A stretch of DNA of 64,000 nt from Flavobacterium pisciphilum (GTDB lineage Bacteria > Bacteroidota > Bacteroidia > Flavobacteriales > Flavobacteriaceae). Location: the NCBI RefSeq assembly GCF_020905345.1, contig NZ_JAJJMO010000001.1:124001-188000 (forward strand), read 5' to 3'. Each line of letters starts with the position of its first letter. The first letter of the stretch is position 1. Under the pieces are notes generated by a model that was not told the origin of the DNA, made no database searches, and worked only from the letters and a program-made list of their open reading frames with translations. The position numbers were made by a program, and so were the translations under genes. Positions 44,801-52,113 of this stretch are shown here, piece after piece.

Positions 44801-44819
44801 AAAATAGTCATATATTAGC
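44801..44819 (+). promoter_or_regulatory. 19-bp promoter-like repeat, second copy
   Basis: AAAATAGTCATATATTAGC is identical to 42624-42642. It lies 80 bases upstream of the 44900 gene, in the same position class as the first copy. It is a candidate shared promoter or regulator site. Confidence 0.45.
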
Positions 44820-44899
44820 CTACGAAAAAGCTTGTTTATGGTAGTAACTCAATGAAAATTTGACTTACGAATACCTTTTCATAGCTGATATAAACTATT

Positions 44900-45625
44900 A
44901 TGAAAGGCATAACTACATTTTTATTACTATTAATTGTGAGTTCTTTTTATGGACAAAATTCTGAAAAGAATATATATCCTAAGGAAATTCGAAAAGTTGA
45001 TTTGAGTACAAAAACCGATAATGAAATAAAACGTCAAACTGTGCTTTTAGAAAAAAGCAAGTTGACAACTGCTGAACAAAAAGAACTGGATGCCTTATTA
45101 GAAAAATATGGTGAAGTTGTCGAAAGTATGTGGGATGTTATAGATGGTGGTTGTAGTTGGTATTGTGCTGGTGGGAATTATAAAGTAAGAGCATCTTCAT
45201 ACTTAAACTCCGACAAAAGCACCAATTACGAAGCTAAAAATGCTAACGATCTAAGTTATCAAACAGCTTGGGTTGAAGGAAAGACTGACGAAGGAATTGG
45301 TGAATATTTAGAATATTATTTTTTAAATAAAAGCCCCAGAATTACACAAATTATAATTTCGAATGGATATGTCAAATCAGAAAGTGTATGGAAGAATAAT
45401 AACAGAGTTAAAAAGCTGCGATTAAGCACTAACGGAAAGGTATTTGGTATTCTAAATTTAGAAGATACCAAAAATGATCAAATATTCGAAGTTGGTACTC
45501 TTGGGCATAACAAAAATGGAACTGATTTAATTTTAAAAATTGAAATTATTGAAGTTTACAAAGGAGATAAATTTAACGATACTGCTATAACTGAAATCTA
45601 CTTTAATGGAATTGATGTACACTAA
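44900..45625 (+). CDS. Secreted protein with NADase-type glycan-binding (discoidin-like) domain
   Basis: A 241-residue protein with a signal peptide (about 1-19, ending FYGQ). After a helical spacer, residues about 95-240 carry the discoidin-like beta-sandwich pattern: ASSYLNSDKSTNYEAKNAND, TAWVEGKTDEGIGEYLEYYF, IIISNGYVKSESVWKNNNRV. This pattern defines the NADase-type glycan-binding domain that often occurs in secreted or surface proteins. Here no enzymatic domain accompanies it. It is followed after 10 bases by another secreted protein, so the two are co-transcribed. Confidence 0.8.
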   Translation: MKGITTFLLLLIVSSFYGQNSEKNIYPKEIRKVDLSTKTDNEIKRQTVLLEKSKLTTAEQKELDALLEKYGEVVESMWDVIDGGCSWYCAGGNYKVRASSYLNSDKSTNYEAKNANDLSYQTAWVEGKTDEGIGEYLEYYFLNKSPRITQIIISNGYVKSESVWKNNNRVKKLRLSTNGKVFGILNLEDTKNDQIFEVGTLGHNKNGTDLILKIEIIEVYKGDKFNDTAITEIYFNGIDVH

Positions 45626-45635
45626 GAAACTACAA

Positions 45636-46586
45636 ATGAGAAAATTATTTATTATGTTATTACTTGTTCTTTTTAATCATAATGCAAAATCACAAGTGCA
45701 AAGTGATGTGGTAGGATTTTATAGTTTAAGAGGTGGAAGTCATTACCTAAAACCAGATGGAACTTTTATAATATTAGGCTACGGAACTTTAATAACTGGT
45801 AAATGGTCATTGAAGGAACATGGAGAAGTAAGTTTTGTCCCGGATTCTCCTAAAGAGTCATTTCAAGTTTATGGAAGGTATACCCCAGAACTAAAAGAAA
45901 ACTCAAAATTCATGCTTTCAAATGGATTAAACAAGGAAGAAACATTTATGCACATCGGAAAACTTAATCTTAGTACTTCTAAATTGCAAAGAGTTTACGT
46001 AAAAGGGCACAGATGCATTCAATTTCCAGAAGTGTATACTACGAATAAAAAGGCTGATACAATTTCATTTAGTTCATTGCCTTATGAAGCATCGGGAGAC
46101 AAAGATTATAAACCTACAATTTACAATTTTTATAATACTGAAAAATTTAATGATTTCATTGTGTATTATTTTGCGGATGATCAAAACAAACATCCCTTTT
46201 CTTACTATTACAAAGATGGTGGATTATATTACAATAGTCATTTTGGAGAAAAGCAAAATTTAGAAGATGAATTAAATAAATCTGAATTTGCTCAGATTTC
46301 AAGGGTCGATTTTGCTCCAAACATTATATTGTCCAGCCCTAAGTATAAAATGTATGAATCTGACACTGAAAGTGAATTTTTTAAATTGAACTATTCGTTG
46401 GACGAAAAAAGAAATGCTTACATAAATAAATTAAACTATGTAGCTGGAGAAGAAAATAAAGAAGATTATGATTATAACAATACTAATTTGCTAAATATTT
46501 ATAAAAAGATAAGCACATTTGATACCATGAAAAGTAGCTTTTTAATTGAAGAAAAGTCAATTTTTAAAGACCATTGTAAAGAATAA
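45636..46586 (+). CDS. Secreted protein of unknown function
   Basis: A 316-residue protein starting at ATG 45636, with a signal peptide MRKLFIMLLLVLFNHNAKSQ. The body is beta-rich: VGFYSLRGGSHYLKPDGTFI and GTLITGKWSLKEHGEVSF recall lipocalin-like envelope proteins of Bacteroidota. No catalytic motif is recognised. It lies 10 bases after the glycan-binding-domain gene and probably works with it outside the cytoplasm. Confidence 0.75.
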   Translation: MRKLFIMLLLVLFNHNAKSQVQSDVVGFYSLRGGSHYLKPDGTFIILGYGTLITGKWSLKEHGEVSFVPDSPKESFQVYGRYTPELKENSKFMLSNGLNKEETFMHIGKLNLSTSKLQRVYVKGHRCIQFPEVYTTNKKADTISFSSLPYEASGDKDYKPTIYNFYNTEKFNDFIVYYFADDQNKHPFSYYYKDGGLYYNSHFGEKQNLEDELNKSEFAQISRVDFAPNIILSSPKYKMYESDTESEFFKLNYSLDEKRNAYINKLNYVAGEENKEDYDYNNTNLLNIYKKISTFDTMKSSFLIEEKSIFKDHCKE

Positions 46587-46615
46587 TTTTTTATAATGCC
46601 GGAGGCAACCTAAAT

Positions 46616-47179
46616 CTAATAATACAATCTAAAATCGAGGTGCTTACAAAGATCGTAGTGTTTTTGGTGTAATTCCTCCACAATTTCAATTATATCATCT
46701 TCATCTTGGCATAGGCTAAAAAAAGCTTTATCAAGCGTACTACTACTTGTTATTTTTTTAAGTGGAGCTCCATAACCTGAAATGGCACGTGCCCCAGTGA
46801 TATCAAGAAAGTATTGTGCTTCCTCCTCGCTTAAATCTAATATTTTTGCATTGGCAAAATGTAAAATTTTGCCTTTCATTTTGCCTTCAAAAATTTCGGC
46901 GATTTCTTCTAAGCTATAGTAATAATCATTAAGACAAACACTATTTCCTTCGCCTGGCATTACCAAATATATTATTTCATAATCTTTAAAGTTGTGGTCA
47001 TCGTAAAGTAATGCGTTTAAGCTGTCCTCTAAGCCCTCGATTGTGTCACAAGTTTTATGAATACTCGAAATACCTTGATCAAAAGCTAATTCTTCTAAGT
47101 TTTTAATAACTTCTGTAGTCTTGTCTATTTCTACATCGGCAACAGCTTCGAGGCAGAAAATAAATTTATCATAATCCAT
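46616..47179 (-). CDS. DUF6642-like protein (CHAT/caspase-like fold, active site apparently lost)
   Basis: A 187-residue acidic cytoplasmic protein. The order FIFCLEAVADVEI ... YEIIYLVMPGEGNSVCL ... YSLEEIAEIFEGKMKGKILHF resembles DUF6642 proteins, which show a caspase/CHAT-like pattern with HG and a later Cys. Here PGEG replaces the His-Gly position and HFANA replaces the Cys motif, so catalysis is unlikely. The match is from pattern memory. A TACCTTTG promoter lies 36 bases upstream. Confidence 0.6.
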   Translation of the reverse strand: MDYDKFIFCLEAVADVEIDKTTEVIKNLEELAFDQGISSIHKTCDTIEGLEDSLNALLYDDHNFKDYEIIYLVMPGEGNSVCLNDYYYSLEEIAEIFEGKMKGKILHFANAKILDLSEEEAQYFLDITGARAISGYGAPLKKITSSSTLDKAFFSLCQDEDDIIEIVEELHQKHYDLCKHLDFRLYY

Positions 47180-47214
47180 AAAATTATGTTTTTTGTAGGT
47201 AATAAATAATACTA

Positions 47215-47222
47215 CAAAGGTA
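47215..47222 (-). promoter_or_regulatory. -7 element of the DUF6642-like gene
   Basis: The minus strand reads TACCTTTG, an exact match 36 bases before the start codon. Confidence 0.5.
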
Positions 47223-47382
47223 TATTTTATTGCCGAAAATCGAGAAGAGTTTTAAGGAATTAATTCTGTTTTCTAGTTACTCATTATGTATATTTTACTT
47301 ATGAATGTTGACTAATTTTATGCATTACAGCTAAGTTTTCATTACTTTTATCTCTTAAATATTTTATACCCCCGATAAATTT

Positions 47383-47742
47383 ATGAAGAGAATTACTTTA
47401 AACCCAAATTATATTAAATCATCTAATTTATTGTTTATCTCAGCGGGTCTTGGTTTAATTAATTTTTTAATTTTACCTGAAATTCTTTCCTCAAAATCAT
47501 CTATAGTAGTTGGTTCAATTGCTGTTTTTTTTATTTCAGCAATGGGATTGGCAATTAGATTTGAAATTTCTTGGATTAAATACCTATCATTAATTTTAAT
47601 CGTTTTTGGAATTAATATAGTGCCACCACTTATAAAAGATGAGTTGATTTCTCATCCTATAAACGGCATTATTACTATAGCACAATCTATAATTCAAATT
47701 TATGCTACAATTTTATTATTTAGCAAAAAAAAGAGAAACTAA
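47383..47742 (+). CDS. Small multi-pass membrane protein of unknown function
   Basis: A 119-residue hydrophobic protein with about four membrane segments (about 14-32, 41-58, 65-82 and 95-113) and a basic C-terminus (FSKKKRN). No family motif is recognised. Its stop codon lies in the loop of the terminator shared with the convergent operon at 47789. Confidence 0.65.
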   Translation: MKRITLNPNYIKSSNLLFISAGLGLINFLILPEILSSKSSIVVGSIAVFFISAMGLAIRFEISWIKYLSLILIVFGINIVPPLIKDELISHPINGIITIAQSIIQIYATILLFSKKKRN

Positions 47743-47758
47743 TTGTTTCTCTTTTTTT
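47725..47758. terminator. Bidirectional terminator between convergent genes
   Basis: A-run plus GAGAAAC pairs perfectly with GTTTCTC plus T-run. T-tracts exist on both strands, so it ends both the small membrane protein gene and the four-gene tyrosinase operon coming from the right. Confidence 0.88.
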
Positions 47759-47788
47759 AAATTTCTTTGCTAGAGCATATAAAATATT

Positions 47789-48868
47789 TTATTCCAAACT
47801 CATCGCTTTTTCTGTCTTTAATAGTTCTATTTCTTGGTTCAATTGGATTGCAGTCAAATCTAGTTCTGATAATTCTTCTATTCCTAATTCTCTATGATTT
47901 GGTTTAACAACCTCATTATATAATTTGTATAGTCCTATTAAAACATCTAGTTTGCTAATTATAAGGGGGCTTCCGTCAAAATATTTAGCATCCGTTCCAT
48001 CTCCATCTGGTGAACAGTGATTTACATTTAAAGAATGTCGCCAATATTCTGCATGATTTTTCCATTCTACTTGATCGACAACTGACGGGTTGCTAAACCA
48101 GATATTCCAACTGAGTACATTGCTTTTCTTCAACATATTACCACTTAATATATTAAAAATACCAAGAACAATAGTATTAAATTTATCTACAATTGGTTCA
48201 CCTGTTAAAAGAGCATCATTAATTTGAACATCTAAATTAGCAAGAGCATAGGCTTTTTCTTCATGTTTTGCGAAATCAGGACTTTGAAATCTATCGCTTT
48301 CACCACGTAATAAGGGAAAGTATGGATCTTCAGCATCATCTACTCGCGAGGTTTGTACTTGTATAGCAGTAGCTTTTGTAAGTGGGAACTTAGTTTTGTC
48401 TAATGTTTTTAATAGAGCTTTAATAAAAGGATGCGAGTTGTTATCTGGTGAAAACCATATTTTTCCAACGACACCTAAATCGGCAGCCATTTCTTTGGTG
48501 GTTTCATTTACCCAGCCTCTTTGTCCCGTAACGGTTACTTCTACGTTTATATTTATTCCGACACTTTTTAGATAAGCCCCTTGCTGTGGGCAAATAATTG
48601 AAAATACACGACCCTCGTCTGTATAACCAATTCTTGAAATATTATTTGCAAACATTTGAAAACACCTCGATTTTTGGACTTCTAATTTGGTCAACCAACT
48701 AAACTCAGGCCATTCTGCCTTCATTTGACGTTGTAGTTTGTCAATATTTGCCATATTATCTAGTATCGGTAAGGAACTAAGATCTGGTTTTGGATACTTA
48801 AATTCGGGATTAGACTCTTCAAATCCACCAATCCATTCATTTTTCTGAAATTCTGATTTTTGACTCAT
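47789..48868 (-). CDS. Unrecognised protein, last gene of the tyrosinase operon
   Basis: A 359-residue cytoplasmic protein without signal peptide or membrane segments. I do not recognise a family. Visible features are a Pro/Trp-rich N-terminus (WIGGFEESNPEFKYPKPD), EWPEFSWLTKLEVQKSRCFQ, a beta-rich centre (VEVTVTGQRGWVNETTKE) and EWKNHAEYWRHSLNVNHCSP with His/Cys residues that could bind metal. It starts MSQKSEF, as the tyrosinase starts MSQKSNF. It is 6 bases after the FAD oxidase gene. A decayed fragment of a second copy is at 60097-60157. A role as structural partner or tailoring enzyme is guesswork. Confidence 0.8.
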   Translation of the reverse strand: MSQKSEFQKNEWIGGFEESNPEFKYPKPDLSSLPILDNMANIDKLQRQMKAEWPEFSWLTKLEVQKSRCFQMFANNISRIGYTDEGRVFSIICPQQGAYLKSVGININVEVTVTGQRGWVNETTKEMAADLGVVGKIWFSPDNNSHPFIKALLKTLDKTKFPLTKATAIQVQTSRVDDAEDPYFPLLRGESDRFQSPDFAKHEEKAYALANLDVQINDALLTGEPIVDKFNTIVLGIFNILSGNMLKKSNVLSWNIWFSNPSVVDQVEWKNHAEYWRHSLNVNHCSPDGDGTDAKYFDGSPLIISKLDVLIGLYKLYNEVVKPNHRELGIEELSELDLTAIQLNQEIELLKTEKAMSLE

Positions 48869-48874
48869 TTTCTT

Positions 48875-50446
48875 TTAAATTAAATTGTTTATAAATCCTG
48901 ATTTTAAACTCATCTCATGTAAAAAGAGATTTTTACTATCATATTTTTGTTTGATTTTTAATAAATCCATCAAATAACGTCTCTCATAAAATTTAATTAA
49001 TAGTTCAATGCGTTGATTATCATTCGCAGGGTCATATTTTGCAGATTTTTCAGATTTTCTTATACAATTGTAATCAGGAAAATTGACAAAGCATCCTTCA
49101 GTAAATCCCTTAAGACTCAAGTCCAATCTTAAGCCTTCTACCCAAGTTAAGTATTTATCATCATCTGTATCATAAGGATTTGACCACCAAGCTTGAATTT
49201 GGAACATAAAATCTCGATCCTTATAATAAAAAAAGTTATCTCCATCCTTAATCTTGCCTCCCATTCCATGAAGGCTTAAATAACAATTTAGTTTTTTTCC
49301 GAATCCGTGATCCTTGTTCATATATTGGAAGATGGCAGCTGTTAAAGCTGCGTAATCTATCCCCTTTTTAGGAAAAAAGGAACTTATTTTATGCGGATGG
49401 GGAAGATCACAGGTTGATGTTGGAGCATCTGAATTTCCTCTTTCTTGTGTTTTAATACTATCACTTATAAATACATCGCTACTAATACTATTTTCAATAG
49501 ATGAAAAATTTTCAATATTTAATATGTCATTTTGAATACTTTTGGTACTTAGTGCACTTTGTTGAAATTTTATATATTCCGTTGGGAAGTCTTTGTCAAT
49601 AATTGTAGCTATTTGTTTCTTGATTGCTTGGTCATTATCTTTTTTTCCTGCTATCATAATACCAGAAATATATAAACGCATAGTATTTTCACTAGGATAT
49701 ACTCTTGCAAAAGAGGTTATCACATTGGTTGCCTGTGAAGCATTTTTAAACCATTTATTTAGTATGGCTTGGGATGTTGCTTCATTAGTGATTTGAATAT
49801 GAAATGATACTTTTTTCAAGCCTACTAATGATTGTGTTTTAAAAGTAAAACTAGTAACGACTCCGAAATTTCCTCCTCCTGAGCCTTTTAATGCTTTAAA
49901 TAAGTCCTTGTGTTCATTTTCTGCGTTTACATCAACTATTTTAAACCCCGTTTTCCCATCTGTTATTACAATTTTAGCGCTTACTAATGAATCACATGTC
50001 ATACCGTATAATCTAGAGTAAGGCCCCCAGCCTCCTCCTTGTGCCAAACCTCCAATTGCTACAGAATCGCAACCACCACCAGGAATTACTAATTCGTACT
50101 TATTAAGTTCATCATATACATCTTTTAGTTTAGTTCCAGATGGGATTACTACCGTTTTTGTTGTTTTATTAATAATCATCTTATTCATTTTCGAAGTATC
50201 AATGACTACTACATTATCTGCTGTGCAAGCTCCTTCATGATGATGTCCACCAGAGCGAATTCTAAATAGTTTATTATTTTCTTGACAATACTCCAATACG
50301 CATTTGACATCTTCTGCAGATTCACAATATGCAATTTCATCGGGACTTAACTTATTATCATTTAGTAATAAGAGATTCGAAATTTCTCTAGCATCTTCAT
50401 AACCTTCTGAACCTTTGAGAATTACTGTAACAGAACAATTTTTCAT
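48875..50446 (-). CDS. BBE-type FAD-linked oxidase with bicovalent flavin
   Basis: A 523-residue oxidase of the vanillyl-alcohol-oxidase/berberine-bridge superfamily. In the FAD domain, His68 in RSGGHHHEG and Cys126 in PGGGCDSVAIGG sit where members attach FAD at two points. GGLAQGGGWGPYSRLYGMTC and GSGGGNFGVVTSF complete the fold, and the BBE C-terminal motif occurs near residue 470 (NFPDYN). No signal peptide is visible, whereas many relatives are secreted. Such enzymes oxidise phenolics, sugars or alkaloid-like substrates with oxygen. Downstream of a tyrosinase it may process a phenol- or quinone-type product; that is inference. Confidence 0.87.
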   Translation of the reverse strand: MKNCSVTVILKGSEGYEDAREISNLLLLNDNKLSPDEIAYCESAEDVKCVLEYCQENNKLFRIRSGGHHHEGACTADNVVVIDTSKMNKMIINKTTKTVVIPSGTKLKDVYDELNKYELVIPGGGCDSVAIGGLAQGGGWGPYSRLYGMTCDSLVSAKIVITDGKTGFKIVDVNAENEHKDLFKALKGSGGGNFGVVTSFTFKTQSLVGLKKVSFHIQITNEATSQAILNKWFKNASQATNVITSFARVYPSENTMRLYISGIMIAGKKDNDQAIKKQIATIIDKDFPTEYIKFQQSALSTKSIQNDILNIENFSSIENSISSDVFISDSIKTQERGNSDAPTSTCDLPHPHKISSFFPKKGIDYAALTAAIFQYMNKDHGFGKKLNCYLSLHGMGGKIKDGDNFFYYKDRDFMFQIQAWWSNPYDTDDDKYLTWVEGLRLDLSLKGFTEGCFVNFPDYNCIRKSEKSAKYDPANDNQRIELLIKFYERRYLMDLLKIKQKYDSKNLFLHEMSLKSGFINNLI

Positions 50447-50502
50447 AGTATTAATTTAAATTGATTGAATTAGATAGAAATCAGAGTTCGCCTAGTCATT
50501 AA

Positions 50503-52101
50503 CTAGGCATATTTTAATGTTATCCATTTTTCATTTATAAAGTGAAAAAATTTATGATATAGTTTAAAACTTAAACTGTTTAATAAGGCGGAAATGAGTG
50601 TTAAAAACAATCCTACTGCCACAAATAGTACACTCAGGTTTAGCCAAAAATTCACACCCAGCATAACAGTTCCGAAAAGCGCTAAATAGAAAGGAAGTAG
50701 ACCGTTTCTTTTTTTAGATAATCTATAAAGATTAATTAAATTAATAATAGCTAAACCTATGAATACATAAATGAGCCAAGGTTGATGCTTGATAGAAACA
50801 ATACCACTGATTCCAATTAAATTGAGATATGCCATCCAACACATCGGACACTTAGGAAAAAAGGCAATTAAAATGGGCAGTATTACTGTTGAAATTCGGT
50901 TTATTACAGATACCTTTTTCTCTTTTTGAATAGGTTTTTTATCTGTGATTAACTCATTTAAAGCTCCAATTATTAATTTTTCCTCTGCTTGAAACCTAAG
51001 GAATGATTTTTCTATTTTGCCTTCAGGATTGATAATGTACACCTCGATTCTGTGAACATTAACATCGTTTCCTTTATAATTTACTCCTATGTTTAAACTT
51101 TCAATCAAAGACTCCATGCCAGATGTAACTCTGAACATTCTATTATTTTTATCGAAATGATAGTTTCGATTATTCCCATATGATTTTAATATAGAACTCG
51201 TATCGTATAATGGATCATAGGTTATTGCGGCTGTCTGAACAGTACTATACTGATTGTTTCCAATGATTTTCTTTTGAATATTAACCAAGTTGTATATGGT
51301 TTGAATGCACTTACGCGGGTTATGACATTTGGTATAAAAAAAAGACAAGACTGTATATTTTCCTTTGAAATAATCATTCCACCCTAATTCATTACCATCT
51401 TGATCTTGCAATACAATGCTCCCTAATTCAATTTCTGATTTTGAAGAAAAGAAAGTATCTGCTTGATTATATACTTCAATTGGTATAGTGCAGCAATCAT
51501 CTAATGAAGGAGTAGCCTTTTCTATAACTTTTATGCACTCTGTTAATAGTGTGTTGTTCTCAGAACTGAGATACTCACTTAGTTGTGTTTCTAAATGATA
51601 TAAATCTGGCAAAATATACTGTGCTTTCCCGTTTAGCCATTTTAAACTTTCGAAAATTTCTTTTAAGGCAGTTGTATTGTAGTTCTGATTGTAAGGCCCT
51701 AGAAAAGAGGAATAGTTGACAATTGCATCTGCTTGCCAAATGTTGTAAATACTTTTGTTCAAAAAAGCTGCTACACCCGAATGTGGCTCTTTAATTCCTC
51801 TAACTGCTTTTGCTGAAGCAGCAATTATATAAGGAGAAAATGAGGTTTCTAGCTCTTCTAGGATATATGGTAGTCCTTTTTGAGGCATTCCAATATTGTA
51901 GAATGCCTCAATAAGGTAACCACGCATGTGAGATGATGCTATTGAACTTCTATCTTTATAAATAGGATGTCTTTCTGATAAAAGTTCCACCAATAACAAG
52001 TTATTAAATTTTTGATCTGTCACTTTAATAGAATCAATCAATAGGATAAAGTCTTCCGTTGATGTAGTACTACCGAGTTCTTTTATTTGTTGATTAATCA
52101 T
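50503..52101 (-). CDS. HEAT-like / SCO1-like / MerC-like membrane fusion protein, probable copper supplier
   Basis: A 532-residue protein. Residues about 1-200 are helical repeats (HEAT-like). Residues about 222-375 form an SCO1/SenC-like thioredoxin domain: VLSFFYTKCHNPRKC has Cys259 and Cys265, and His315 in NYHFDKN matches the conserved SCO histidine. Canonical SCO proteins have CxxxC, so the five-residue gap here is odd. Residues about 400-515 have four membrane segments with CPMCW (Cys418, Cys421), as in MerC-type metal transport proteins. Position 12 bases after a tyrosinase gene suggests copper delivery. The topology (N-terminal domains inside or outside) is unclear. Confidence 0.8.
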   Translation of the reverse strand: MINQQIKELGSTTSTEDFILLIDSIKVTDQKFNNLLLVELLSERHPIYKDRSSIASSHMRGYLIEAFYNIGMPQKGLPYILEELETSFSPYIIAASAKAVRGIKEPHSGVAAFLNKSIYNIWQADAIVNYSSFLGPYNQNYNTTALKEIFESLKWLNGKAQYILPDLYHLETQLSEYLSSENNTLLTECIKVIEKATPSLDDCCTIPIEVYNQADTFFSSKSEIELGSIVLQDQDGNELGWNDYFKGKYTVLSFFYTKCHNPRKCIQTIYNLVNIQKKIIGNNQYSTVQTAAITYDPLYDTSSILKSYGNNRNYHFDKNNRMFRVTSGMESLIESLNIGVNYKGNDVNVHRIEVYIINPEGKIEKSFLRFQAEEKLIIGALNELITDKKPIQKEKKVSVINRISTVILPILIAFFPKCPMCWMAYLNLIGISGIVSIKHQPWLIYVFIGLAIINLINLYRLSKKRNGLLPFYLALFGTVMLGVNFWLNLSVLFVAVGLFLTLISALLNSLSFKLYHKFFHFINEKWITLKYA

Positions 52102-52113
52102 TGTGTCAGATTT

